64,000 bases of DNA from Spirodela intermedia (taxonomy: Eukaryota; Streptophyta; Magnoliopsida; Alismatales; Araceae): the NCBI GenBank assembly GCA_902729315.2, contig LR746278.1, forward strand, positions 4,163,501 to 4,227,500. Direction: 5' to 3'. Position numbers and translations under genes: made by a program. The notes under the pieces are model-generated. The model worked only from the letters and a program-made list of their open reading frames with translations, did not search any database and was not told the DNA's origin. Positions 1-12,639 of the stretch are shown piece by piece; the first letter of the stretch is position 1, and every line of letters starts with the position of its first letter.

Positions 1-1646
1 TCTCGTTGTCTTCATGTCACCACAAAAAATAGAGTAAAATCTAATGAAAAAAGAAATCTAATTCGCAAACATCTTCCATTACTCTGTTCATCTATCACCC
101 TAAAATATAGTACCAGAAAACGAATGTGAAATCGTCTAAAAAGGGGTAAACAAAAATTGAATGAAAGTCCTAGTCTCGTCATCTGCCTGACCCCCAAACA
201 ATGGATTAAGAATTAATTAAAATAAAATGCAATTAAAAGAGAAATCGAACTCACAAGTTCCCAACATCGCTCTTCTTGTCTCCGCCTGTCACCTGGAAAA
301 AACTTGGCCGAAAAAAACTTTCAAATTGCTCCAATCTTCCCCTTTCTATCATCTATAAAACTTCTTCCCTTTTTCGTCAAATTTCCTTCCGGATTTCATG
401 CAGTAATACCTCAACAACCATCATAAAATCGAGAATCATCTACGTTAGTTTCACCACCCAAAAATAGAGCATGGAAGATGACATGTACATGAATGATGTG
501 GCATAACTGTTTGCATGGTCCGAAATGGCTGGCTTGGCCCACGAACCGTTGACACATCCTCCTGGTGATGTGACCATGAATCAATGTATTTTTTCTCATT
601 AATTTGATAATTTCTAAATTATTGAAATAAATTTCACATCGCTCATAAATTCCCTAAAAAATCAAAGATAAATCTATTTTCTAATTTTAACTTCATGTGT
701 AATTTCCAGTATATTATAAAATAATTCTCAAGTCTATAAACCTTAGTTAATCATGTTAGGATATAGATTAAAAATCATAAATATATTTATTTCACATAAA
801 TTATAAAAATTAGAAAAATAAACATAAATTCATCATATCACTCTCAAATCAGTACTAACATTTCGAACTTAAATAATTCACATTTTATGTTAATTCATGC
901 AGAAAATACTTTAATTTTACCTCAATTAGTATATAAAATTAAGAATTATCAATAGGTAGCTACACTAACTTAAGTAATTGTCTATGGGAGAGACAAATAT
1001 AGATTATGCTTCCCTTTCCTTTTTGTGCCATCCTTTCCTTCATCAAAATAGACAAAATATCTTGAAATATCACCATTGATATAAATTATGTAGGTTTAAC
1101 AATCCTTGTCCTTTACTCGGAGCATTAACCACTCCCTAGGTTGGATCCAAACGATGACAAGTGTGGAGTAAACTAGCCCTTGTATCCTCACGAGCTTGAT
1201 CGTTATCTTCCCCCAGCTCAGCACCTATCTATGACTTGACATAGATGGCTACCTGAATTATTTGAAATTTTGTATTTATCTGATTTATATCAACTTTAAA
1301 CTCAATTGGAGAACATGCAGACGTTCTTCAGGTCCTATCAATAGAGAACTAGCCCTTCATTATTACACAATATATGTCATACAAATGTGACATTTTTTAA
1401 TGAATTTGAAAATAGTTTTGTTTTAGAACTAAAAAGTGGATTGTGCAAACCACTGTTCAATTAAAGAAAAAAAACAAATCCAATGTTCACAATGTTAAAG
1501 TTGGGTTACTCACTGAAAGACAATTTTCTGGTTATGGAGATAAATTACTATACGAAATAAAATCAAGATGATAGAACAGAATATTCAGGACTCCCGAAAA
1601 ACGGGAATCGATGTTCAAGGTTGAAGATTAGTTCACGCCTAGCTTG
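1..1646. other. AT-rich flank, no gene seen
   Basis: This stretch is AT-rich and has no reading frame with a recognisable protein. The last 100-200 bases before 1647 lie downstream of the receptor-kinase stop codon and probably include its 3' untranslated region. No tRNA, clear repeat array or transposon protein was seen. Confidence 0.5.
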
Positions 1647-3179
1647 TCAACGACCCTCAACGACACTCATGGTTGTTTCATTAGGGCTGAAAGGCTGATG
1701 TGTGCTGGAGGAACTTTGTGTGGGACACTGAAGAAGTAAGAAACCCGGTCTCTTTGGTTCTGGCAATAGAACATTCTCGCTAGTCAGCATCGTCACGACT
1801 TCGTACATGGTTGGCCGATCGCTCGGGCTCTCTTGCACACACAATAGACCAACTTGAATGCATCTCAGTAGCTCTCTCTCCGGACAAGTCGTCACGATTG
1901 GATCAAGTAGCCCCAAACAGCGGTCCTCCTGCCATAGTTTCCACGCCTGCGATGGACGATAACAGAGACCCCTTTAACACTTCGGCCGAAATCTTATGAA
2001 AATAGAAATAGTGATCTCTCTCTCTGTCTCTCTCGCTGTGCACTTACATGAGAGGCAAGGTTTACTTGGGGGTCTCCTGGGCGGTAGATTCCTCGGGTTT
2101 TAATACCACTCAGGACCTCTAACACGAGAACCCCAAAGCTGAACACGTCTGACTTCGCTGAGATGATGCCGCTTATTGCGTATTCTGGAGACATATATCC
2201 ACTGTTCCACATTGCCCAATCAAGATGGCCATTTTCAAGTGGGTATATCGTTCATCCTTTTCATTAATGATCTATAATTGACCACGGAAGAAAAAACTTA
2301 CTATGTACCAACAATTCTGCAAGTATTGTCGGTCTGCTGGTCTGCTCCGAAAATTCTCGCCGTGCCAAAGTCGGAGATCTTTGGGTTCATTGCATTATCT
2401 AATAGAATATTGCCGGCTTTGAGGTCCCTGTGGATAATCCTGAATCTTGAGTCATGGTGGAGATACTGAAGTCCTCGAGCAATTCCCACGATGATGTCCA
2501 AACGCATCCTCCATCCCAATTCTCCACGCTTTATTTCATCTAATGTATCGTCCACCGTGGGAGAGAGAGAGACAGATTGACGAAGAAGAGTGAATAAGCA
2601 GAAGCTGAGTATCTCGAGTCTACGAACAGTAATTCCCATTGTAATCAGTTGACTTACCGAATATAAAGTTGTCCAGGCTTTTATTTGGCATGTATTCGTA
2701 AATCAACATTTTCTCATTATCTCGAACACAGCAACCCAACATCCGAACAAGGTTCTTGTGCTGAAGATTCACCATTAGCTTTACCTCGTTCATGAACTCC
2801 CTAACCCCCTGTGCGGAGGCACATGAGAGCCGCTTAACTGCTATATCCCGGCCATCTTTCAAAGTACCCTGCCTTTGCAATTTCTCTGAGTTACACTTTC
2901 CCCCATTGCACGTGTACTTTTATCCAAATGCTATTTAAAAATAAAGCATAAATAAGTAATAATTATCTGAGCCAAGGAGGCGGATGGTTTACCTTGTACA
3001 CTGTCCCAAATCCTCCTACTCCGATCTTGTTGTCAACGGAAAAATTTTCGGTGGCGGTTGCTACAGTCCGAAAGTCGAAGAAGGGTAGATCCGAGTCATC
3101 TCCATCAGCAATTTCACGAGGGTTCTCCGTTTTACCTAGGAACCAAGAGATATATATATATATATATATTTGTAGAGAT

Positions 3180-3210
<31 letters not shown>

Positions 3211-5222
3211 ATGGCGACTTGGATTTTAAACTTTTTTACTGGCAGTTAGTGAGTGATAAGATCAAGAAAGCCTTATGATATTACCATTCAACGTGTTGCG
3301 CGTCATCTTCTTCTTCATCCAGATTCCACACAGCAGAAGAAGAGCCATTCCTGTGACGGCTCCGACAGCGCCAAATATGGCAGCATTTCTCTTTCTCTTT
3401 TTGCTTTGAAAATAACTTGACGTCGGATCTGCGCATATTCATCCAAGCAAAATTAATTTTATCTAATAGGAAATGCTTATAAGTGGAGTTACATATCCCT
3501 AATTAGAACACCTTTTCTTAGCTATTACGCTACAGGCCCATCAGGACTGTAGAGGAAGAAACGCACTCAATCTGTTTACTGTAGTCAACAGGTTCAGGGT
3601 CGATTCTGGGAGCTCTGCCATGTTACAGTATTAAGAATTCAATTACAGAATTACGGAATTATAGAATTTAATTGGGTCTTTTCAACTGATAGCCCATTCA
3701 CAGCTCTCTCTCTGGTCGATGGCACCATACTCTCGCTCACGTCAACTCGAAGCCTGATAATATACTTGGTATATTATCAAGTACACATGTGCATGCTTTT
3801 AATATTATATTCGGTAGATCTGGCAGTTCTCTCGTCAAAATTGAAAATCATCAATCTAAGGGATTTATGTGGCATCTTGAAGCTGTCAAGTCATGCGGAG
3901 TGCGTCAGATTTCTAATTTAACTCGGACGAGATTAAGAAAAGTAGGTACCGCTGTTGGCATCGGCGACGCGAAGGAAGAGCTCCTGCCCGTTGAAAGTGA
4001 AGTTCACGATATCTACCAGGTCACCTTCCCAGGTTACGCAAACCCTCCCTCCTTTGCGGATGTCACCGCTGCCGTAGGCGGTGCAATTGCAACTGTTGGC
4101 ACACCGGGCCCGACAGTCCTCCAGGCTCATGTTCGTCGTCACTGTGGCATTTAACAACTCGGGGAGTTTCACAGACACCACAGGCCGGAAACCGTCACTG
4201 GCGCCGCAGCTCAAGGCGGTATTGCGCACGCACCCACCTGTACAGTTTCCCTGGGACCAGTCCTCCTGAGACTTGGGGCGGAAGCCCCTGAGGCAACGGC
4301 AGTGGGGGTAGTCGCTCACCGTGCACGTACTGTACGGCCCGCATTGGCCGTAGTCCTGGCATTCCCACGGCACAGTCCACAACACGGTCCAGCTATCGCC
4401 TTCATCACTCCACGCATAGCGCTTGAGCTCGCCAGTGGGGGTCAGTACAAGCCGTGAAGAACTAGTACCGGCTATCAGGCTGTCTGAGTAATACACTTCG
4501 TCTCCGGAGGAGACGACGCTAGAGTTGAAGAAGTTGTTGGCATTATGAAACGGCGAACCCGTGAATCTGACCCCGTTCCACATACCTGGGGTAAACTTCA
4601 GCTTCGACCCTTCGAGCAGAACACAGGTCGGTAATTTTTCCACCACTAGCCTGTAGGAGTACTTCCCTGGGGACGGGTCATCGTTGGCTTTCCACGAAGT
4701 AAGGTGCTTGCTGGCACCGGTCTTCGTGTTGATCGAAAGCTTCATGACAGGGAGCAGCGTATCCCCTGGTTCATCAAAGCTTTCCCAAAGCACTCTGCCG
4801 GCGTCATGGATAACGAAGTTCCCGGTCTCCAGAAGCCGGGCCACACGATTGCCGCCGGTGCTGGAATTCAGATTTGTTGACCAGGCGATGTTGCCGGCCT
4901 TGTCGACAAGTACAAGGTTTCCATCTCCACCAAACCTCAGGATCCCGTCGCTGCCGTTGAGCGGCGAATCCCTATTTGCCACCCAGACAACGGGCTTCTC
5001 GTTGCCTCTGTTAAAACGTATGCAGAGGTACCTCTTCGCGGGGACGCCCAGGTTGAAGAACCCCAGCTGGAAACTCCCACCAGAGGAGAAGAGGGATAGC
5101 CCAGCCCTCAAGGAGCTCTTCTGGTCTATGCCGTCTGCAGAGAAGGAGGGCGAGGAGGAGGCGCCGATCACCAACAGGAACCCAAAAAACAGGATCGCAG
5201 GCGTCGCCGTGTGTTTCCCCAT
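1647..5222 (-). CDS. G-type lectin S-receptor-like Ser/Thr protein kinase, intact copy (7 exons)
   Basis: This is a plasma-membrane receptor kinase of the S-domain family. Seven exons read on the minus strand: 5222-3950, 3428-3285, 3135-2993, 2868-2658, 2539-2302, 2201-2048 and 1946-1647. All introns are GT-AG and the exons sum to 821 codons (820 aa). The order is signal peptide (about 1-28), B-lectin domain, S-locus glycoprotein and Cys-rich PAN region (about 290-420), one transmembrane helix (about 440-461), then the kinase. Visible kinase residues are the glycine loop GVGGFG (511-516), Lys532 in AVK, HRD (627-629) and DFG (647-649). The 211-bp and 238-bp exons match the usual layout of this family as I recall it. 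I chose the start that gives the cleanest signal peptide; an in-frame ATG 99 bases upstream (5321) would add 33 residues. The ligand is unknown; relatives act in defence or self-incompatibility. Confidence 0.93.
3149..3210. repeat. (TA)n then (GA)n microsatellite in receptor-kinase intron 2
   Basis: A TA run is followed by a long GA run just upstream (in gene sense) of the exon starting at 3135. The pseudogene copy carries an equivalent compound repeat at the same intron position, so it predates the duplication. Confidence 0.9.
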
Positions 5223-5322
5223 GGAAGAGAAGATGAATGATTTGATTCTCCGGGAGCAGAAAGAAAATCCCGATATCAAACCTCCCTCACTAATCAAACC
5301 TAATGACTTCAGGCCGACCATG

Positions 5323-6477
5323 CCGACGACCTAACTCCGGCGGCCAAATTAAATACCAAGTTGCTGATTTGTTAATAGTCAGCATTCATTAAATGGGAAC
5401 GAACTCGGCGGGCAAACGAGGTTCAGGAGACTTTTCGTTGGTAATTCAGGGAACCACCTAAGTGGACTTTCTGTCAGCCGTTCCACCGGGGGTCGCCGTA
5501 TGAAAGGAAAATTTCATTTAAGGCAGGTTAAGAAGCGAGGAGTGGCAATGACAGCACCAATGCCCTTAAATGAGATGATTTTCCTAAAACTAAAGGACCT
5601 AACGTTTCTAACAATCGAGGACATATGGTGATCACATTATTCAAGTCGTGATAAAATATACTGTTAATCGGCCATAGCTCTTCAAAGAGAACTGGCGGGC
5701 CTCTGTTTACATTGAGAAATCAGTCTTAAACTCTTAGGAGCTGGGGTTGATCCTCTGGGGCAAGTACTAATCAAAGGATTGATTCATGTTCTCCACTTCA
5801 GGTGACATGAAATTCAACCTAAGGCGATCAAGAAAACAAAATTCGAACTCAACTCAAAGAGAAATTAATTGTCGCTAGCAAAGGACGAAGGTAAAATGTA
5901 ACAAACAGACATTCAAATTAAAACGAAACTATCCTCGTCTGTCACTCAAGGATGGAATAAATTCTCTTGCTGCTGTAAAAGAAGGTAATTAACGAAAAAG
6001 AAGCTACTCTCTAGCTATGTGTCTGTCACGCATACCGCTAAGATGGCAAGACCTCGAAAATAATGCGCGAATTTAACAAAATAATTTCAGTTTACGGGAC
6101 CCCCTATTCCTTCGCTCCTCACTCCGTTTGTCACTCAGGAGGGGACCACGGTCTCCGGGGGAGGGAAATCAGGTCGCCGTCACCGCTGCCTAGACACCGC
6201 TTCCGTCTGTCACACGAAGGGATGCTCGCAGTCTGCGACGTGACGTCCCCATCGTCTGGATAGTGCCACTGCCGTCACGCCGCCGTAGCCACCACCGTCT
6301 CCTCCCGTCACGCGGAGGGAGGCCAGCCACCGCTTTCCCGCCACCGCCTCATCCTCTCCATTTGGTTCATCAACTCTCCATTTATGTACTATGACCAATC
6401 TTCATACAGGAAGCAGTAAACGTCCTCACCACTGAACGATAAAATAGAGTAATAAACATTGGAGAGAGAGACAGAGA
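5323..6477. other. Upstream region of the intact receptor kinase
   Basis: The first 250 bases or so (to about 5560) are the probable promoter. They match, in inverted orientation, the stretch 14340-14530 upstream of the pseudogene copy. From about 6100 to 6340 the base composition becomes GC-rich, and short variants of CTGTCAC followed by a G-rich segment recur there. No protein-coding gene was recognised. Confidence 0.5.
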
Positions 6478-7450
6478 GAAGCAAAGCGCATTTAGATCTA
6501 CATCTAAATCTAGGAAGAAAAATTACACCTGTGACGAAGGGAACACCAATCTTGTCGCTCCAACCGTTACAGAGATTGGAGTTGGAAGATACATTGAATA
6601 CATTGATTACATTGAACTCTTAGGCTCTAAAGAAAATTTCAGTGTGCCTTGGATCTGAATGTGTTCAACAAGATATCCGCATGTCAAAGGACAGAAGGGA
6701 TTTACTACAAACTAGAAGTCACAAATGAAGGAACAGATGAAAGATTCAAAAATTGATTTTTAGTACATAAATTGGAACTTTTTTTAATACCTAAGAATGA
6801 ATCTATTTTCAGACATGTTTTATTGATATCTAGAGGTTACTGATGGTCCTAAGAATCTGAGGAAAGCATGTTCTAATGGTGAGCTGATTAAAAAACATCC
6901 CGAGACCTTTGTGATCCAAGTGTAAACTAAAAGTGACAGCATTTTGAGAAGCCAAGGATTTAAACAGATGGAGTATTCATGACTTGCTTGGTTTACTAAA
7001 GTCTTATGTGAAATACCTAGGGACGGCTAATCTAGTCAGGAAGGGAGGTGAGCATTCTTAATCATGACAATGATTCTGTTGAATTTTGCATGCAGCACCG
7101 TACTAATAAGGGAGGCTGAAAGGATTTCAAAGGCAAGAGATTATCGCATACAATTTATACCGTTTAATCAGCTGACCTACTCTGCTTTCAAAGTACTATG
7201 TATGATGTCACTTATTTGGGTTCCACTGAATAGAGGCTTCAACTGTCTCCATTAGATTTAATAGGTCAAATCAACTCTTCTAGATTCATGACTCTAGTGG
7301 GGCAACTAGGATGGGACCACTCATCTCTTCTAGAATGGGACAAGAATAATAGTTACTAATATCTCCAGATTATAGCTTTAGATTGGCCTTTAGAGCAAAC
7401 ACAATATAAACACAAATATACAATGAGTTACCATTATTGGTATTCAACTC
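6478..7450. repeat. Left arm of large inverted repeat (upstream block)
   Basis: This block reads collinearly with the reverse complement of 11270-12215. Matching landmarks by eye are ATCTAAATCTAGGAAG (about 6508), GAGTTGGAAGAT (about 6580), CTTGGTTTACTAAA (about 6987) and TTAATCATGACAAT (about 7059). Similarity looks moderate, with indels, so the duplication is not recent. Together with the two receptor-kinase copies it shows that the duplication included several kilobases of upstream DNA. Confidence 0.75.
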
Positions 7451-10400
7451 AAGAGGTTTGACTCCTCACCTGGAACATGGATGTAGAAGTTTAATTTTCT
7501 AATTTTTATCATTCTCTTCTACTCTAACCTTAGTGTTGGCTGAAATTCCCCTTCTATATGAAACGTATTGGGAAATCTAATGATCACTTCAAACAGTTGG
7601 ATAATGGTGTATTTTTTGTCACGTCCATGCCTTAAATTTGAGGCTATATCAATATTTTTTAATATTTTTAAAAATAATTACAAACCAATTTCGAAATTAG
7701 TGACACTCAAAACAGATAAAAATTTACTTCTTTGACCATTAGAAAAGTTATATTCTACTTGTCCTTACATCTCTTCTAACCGTGTGCCAAAAATAGTTTA
7801 TGCATGTCCTAATGATATGATGGCATACCTCTCTCATACGTTCTCCTCTTAAGCTCCAAGCCATTTTCCTCCTATATTCCATGAATCTACCTCCATTTAA
7901 AGGGAAAGGGTTAATTTTCAGTTCAAAGAATGTAAGAGCAAAAGCTGCTCCAAATATGTGCCCTTAACATGACTTGGGGACCAAATATTTTATGACTGAA
8001 CGGAATATATGAAGTCAGATGTATTATTCGTAACCTCGGACATCTTTTTGTTGAGATGATATCTTCTTTGAAACAAATACCTTTCCAATGGATTATAAGT
8101 CTTAAAAGATTAAGAATAAGTGGATTTATATTGCAGTTTCCGTCATGGAATTAACGTCCTATATTTCCATTACGTTTCTTTGATCTCTTTCATGATTTTA
8201 AGCCGTCCCTCTTGATATCTAAAGAGATTTTTCATGGGCATCATAAAATCACGCAAAATAAATTTTAGTAAAATTAAAATGGTGGTTCATAAACCATGCC
8301 TTATTAAGTTGTTGTAAAATCATAGATAAGTATTGTGCTTGGTGGCAGCGTGAGGTTAATTGGAGGTAAAAATTATAGCATGTTATTAAGCTTGCATTAG
8401 TCATCAATAAGATTGTTTAGTGCCTCATTATCCTTGTCAGTGCATTATGTACAAAACTTTTTTGCATCCATTCTCGTTGGAACATCTAAAGAATACTCAA
8501 TAGTGAAATTCTTCACGATTCATGCAGCACAACCTTCAAAACTGCAATGGGCTGGTCTAATTTCAATGAACATCAGAAGAAAATTATAAGATAAATAATT
8601 TATTTTACTTGGTAAAATAAAAAATTAAAGATAAATTATGTTTCACTATTTCAATGAACACTCCTCTCTCTTGTTCTTCTCTCTCTTTCCAAATCTATCA
8701 AACTATGTATTAACTAATTATCATGATTTATTAAACTAATCATAAAAAAATGTCCATGTGGATATCTTAGTCAACCAACAGGTCTTAATTATGAAATTCA
8801 TAATAGTATTTCAAAATATTTAGGAATTTCCTGTTACATGTTGTCGTAGGACACTATAGACCACACATGAGGAGTAGTTTGACAAAGAGATCACCAGAAA
8901 GCACAAAGTATCAACAACTTGTAGGGCTATGTTGACACTTCAACAACTAGACAAAGTCAACGCCTAATAGAAATTTTAAGATTTAAGCACAAAACAAAAC
9001 CCACATTATACAAGAGTTCACAATTGACAAAGATGGGAATCTTCATTGAAAAATAGCAACTTCTTGACACCTGGGTTCTAAACATCAACACCAAAAAACT
9101 ATATAGCAAAAAAATAAGTTGAAGTTTTACCATCATTTATGAAAATGCAATGTTCAACACTTGATGAAAGAAAGGTCAATGAGTATCTGTAGTTGGTAGA
9201 AGAACATGTCAACTCCTATTTTTTTGTGGTTGGCACCTGCTTATTTGTAGAAATTATATTTTTCAAAGTATAATGCTAAAGCACTGTGAATTGTGATATT
9301 CTACACATTAGAGCCATATGTGACACTTGGATCTACACAGATGATTTTTATGTTATGCACATCACATATTTTTTATATAAGGTTGTGATTAAAAAAGGCT
9401 TCAAAATTTGACACATTCCTTGAAAAATTCAGCCTATTGTATAGACTTTATGGGTGTTGTTTCCCTAATACGCTTGAATGTATACCAGCAAAGGGGGTTT
9501 GAATTGGTTTCCTAGTGTGTTTTAGAAGCTTTTGCCAAATCTGAATAGTTTCTATAAATTCTAAGTTTAGCAGGTGGATGATTAGTTTCTTGTGTCAACA
9601 TAGTAGGTCGACAAATTGACTGACTTGACTGGGTCAACACACCAAGTTTTAGTTTATGCCGTACACAGATTTTTAGTGGTTAAGCCTTTCCTTAGGCTTT
9701 ATCTGCTTCTAATAACTTGTAGTGAAACATTCTCGAGTAGTTTTCGAGATGTGTAAGATGAGATGAAGGGTCACTTAGGCATTGTTTGAAAGGTCTTCCA
9801 AAGGGATATTTATGGAGCCAAAATTACAATTGTTTAAGATCAAATCTTTGAGATATGATCAGGAAAAGATTTTTATACTAATATTAATTTCACTAGCTTT
9901 TATTCTCAAGTAGTGTGTGTTAGTCAAATATGTGATTGTATAAAATATCTTTGATCTTCTAAGAATATTTGATTATATGATATATATTGATTTTTCTAAT
10001 GTGCTAGGATACACCACCCTTGCTATAGATATTTTTTCATGTGTGAAAGTCTATAACATGTCATGCACATTATATATGATTTAATTAACCCAGATGTCGA
10101 CACACACTTCCATTGGTCAAATGCTTCTCTTTCTTTAAGTGGGTAGACAATTTTTAGCGGGCTGACACAATAAGTAGACACACTTCGGAGCCCTAGTCTC
10201 TATTCTTTGGGTTTTCTCCTAAAGAAGTATACACATTTAATTTCATCTAGATATGATTTTTTATGTCTATTTTTTTCATTTGAGGTCTAAACAACATTGA
10301 TAAAACAATTAAAACTAGATCCAAGGATTTAGTTCTTGATTTTTAGACTAGCGTATTCAAACATATTTTCTAGTAATGTTTTAGTTTTATCTTTATATGA

Positions 10401-11269
10401 GTAGTTATTTAACATCAAAATCATTAAACCCAACAGTGCATGCCTGAAGAAAGGCAATCTAATTTAGGTTTTGGAGAAATATAATAAAAAAGCCCAAGGA
10501 GAGGCTTGAGAAAACGAATAATTCTTGGGTTAACTCTTTCCTATTATGTGCATGTTTTTCTCATTAAACTTGATTCTCATGCAGTAACGTTTATAGATAT
10601 CCTATGTATCTTCAAGTATGGTTAGAATGATTCATCCCCCAATTTGGTCTTATGTACATAGGAAGGGCCTTTATTTTCCATCAAGGTTCTAATCAGGACA
10701 ACTATTATGATGAGAGTCAATTGGACTAAGATTTCCCAACATCCAGTCCATGAGGAGTAGATATCCTTAACATAGCCACTAGATCTAAAATCTTCCTCGT
10801 CTTGCATTCCTGAGCCTCCCCTCTCCTTTATAGATCAGGCGTCTCCTGACTCCCAACCCACACTCCAATTCTGTGTCAATTCAGCCCGTAGAAAGAATCT
10901 GACTTGTTGAACCTAAACCAAATACAGCTATCTTGACTTGACATATTAAACAACTATTAAACAACTATTAAAAAACTATTTGGCTGCCTAGAGTCATGTC
11001 TACAAAAGAGATTATGGGTGAAACTTTAAGAGTTGAGCTTGGTAATCAATTATTGTAATCATGACATTCAATCTGAATGGAACATAAGAACATGAATTAT
11101 TGTTTGAGAGTGAACATAGGTAAGAGGCCAAACCACTCTAAAACCTCGATAGTATTATAGTTTTAGATTGTACAAAATCAAAATGCTAAGATTTAAAGAC
11201 AAAGTTAATGAGAATAGCCAGAAGTTAATAAAGAGAAACAGATTAACGTTGATCAATTTAACCCCCCTT
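7451..11269. other. AT-rich spacer at the centre of the inverted duplication
   Basis: No gene was recognised in these 3.8 kb. The stretch lies between the two mirrored arms and has only short open frames. A piece at 10808-10945 resembles the sequence at 23868-24005. The rest is AT-rich DNA of unknown origin, probably old transposon remains. Confidence 0.45.
10808..10945. repeat. Dispersed repeat, copy A
   Basis: This resembles 23868-24005 in the same orientation. Shared landmarks are CCCTCTCCTT, the phrase AACCCACACTCCAA, and AGAAAG followed by ATCTGA and TTGTTGAA. Copy B lies just downstream of the Copia fragment, so this could be part of a long terminal repeat or flank of that element family. 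Confidence 0.6.
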
Positions 11270-12215
11270 TATTTTGTCCACTCATAACCATGAATCTAGA
11301 AGAAGATTCATAGATGGAATCTTGAGTTGATTTGATCAATTTTAATGGAATGAAGATAGCTGAAGTCCCAATTCAAAATTATATTTCACTAAGGTTTATT
11401 ATAACCCTAGGAAACAATGATATACATAGTTTTTGGAAAGTAGTGTAGATTAGATGATTAAACCACTATGATTGTGTGTGAAATATTATATCTCACCTTT
11501 TAAATGCAATCATCCAAAAATTAATTAGTGAAAAGCTAATTCACCCCCAGTCATTGTACTATGCTCCCATATAGAATCCCACAATCACATTGTCATGATT
11601 AAGGCTTCTCACCCCCTTTTAGTGTACACTAGTCATTCTATATTTCACATATACTTTTAGTAAACCAAGCAATTAATGAACAGTCAATTTTTTCAAATCC
11701 TTGGCTTCCTCAATTATAGTCACTTTTGGTTTACTCTCGAGTCACAATGGTCTTAATGAGTTCAAATTAGAGCATGCTTTCTTAAGATTTATAATATTGT
11801 CATTAATATCTAGAAATAAAGTAAAGATGTTTGGAAGTAGATTCATTCTCAAGGTTTTGAAAGTAGTTTAAATTTATGCACTAAAAAGTCAATCTTTGAA
11901 TCTTTCACATATTCATTCATATATATCCCTTCTAATTTGTTGTAATTCTCTTCAGCACTTTCACATGCAGACATCATTGAACTTTAAATTGCAGACATAT
12001 TAAAAATTATTTAGTGCCTAAGCATTCAAGGTAATCAAGTCATCTTCCAACTCTAATCTCAATCCAGCCAGCATGGGTCTTGTCGCATGGATGTGATGGA
12101 GTTTGGGAGTGAAGAGATTGGTGCACCCTTTGTGATGGGGGTAATTATGCTTCCTAGATTTAGATGCAGATCTAAGTACGTTTTGCTTCTCTCTCTCTCT
12201 CTCTCTCGCTGTATA
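11270..12215. repeat. Right arm of large inverted repeat (upstream block)
   Basis: This is the mirror image of 6478-7450. It ends with a CT-rich run near 12190-12208 where the left arm begins with a GA-rich run, as expected for an inverted duplication. No coding sequence was recognised. Confidence 0.75.
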
Positions 12216-12498
12216 TATATATTAATGTAGATACTCTAGCTTGTCATTTAGTGGGTTAGGCATTTAGCGATTACTGTGAGAAAATTGATCATAGTGGAGC
12301 CTGCCTCCTTCAATTGACCATGACAAAGTTGATGAGCCAACTTAATGGAGAGGATGAAAGGGGAGAGGGCCCTTCGGCCCTTTGTCTCTCGGCTCTATAT
12401 TTTTGCATTGTTAAGTGAGGGGACAGACGTAGAGCAAGGGTGGTGATGTGCTTATCAGAGAATGGGGGAGGAGGCCCGCCAGTCCTCTCTATGGAATG

Positions 12499-12574
12499 AT
12501 AAGTCTTCATTATCATGAGTTAATAATTAGTAAATAATATAGTTTTAGCCTTAACTCATGATAAATAGACTTAT
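12499..12574. repeat. Imperfect hairpin, about 24-bp stem
   Basis: The arms are 12499-12523 and 12551-12574. Their outer part (ATAAGTCT) and inner part (TATCATGAGTTAA) are complementary, with a mismatch or bulge between, around a 27-base AT-rich loop. It sits at the left edge of the segment present only in the right half of the inverted duplication, so it may mark a small foldback element. Confidence 0.65.
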
Positions 12575-12639
12575 ATTTATGTTAAAGTGTGAAAAGTGGT
12601 TTTCAATTGATGAATGTGAATTTTTAGGTAATTATGTGA

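Noticed and set aside
4684-5334. A 216-codon plus-strand frame over the receptor-kinase first exon
   Set aside because: It is the reverse of the lectin-domain coding sequence. The matching frame is also open opposite the pseudogene (14749-15258), as expected for shadows.
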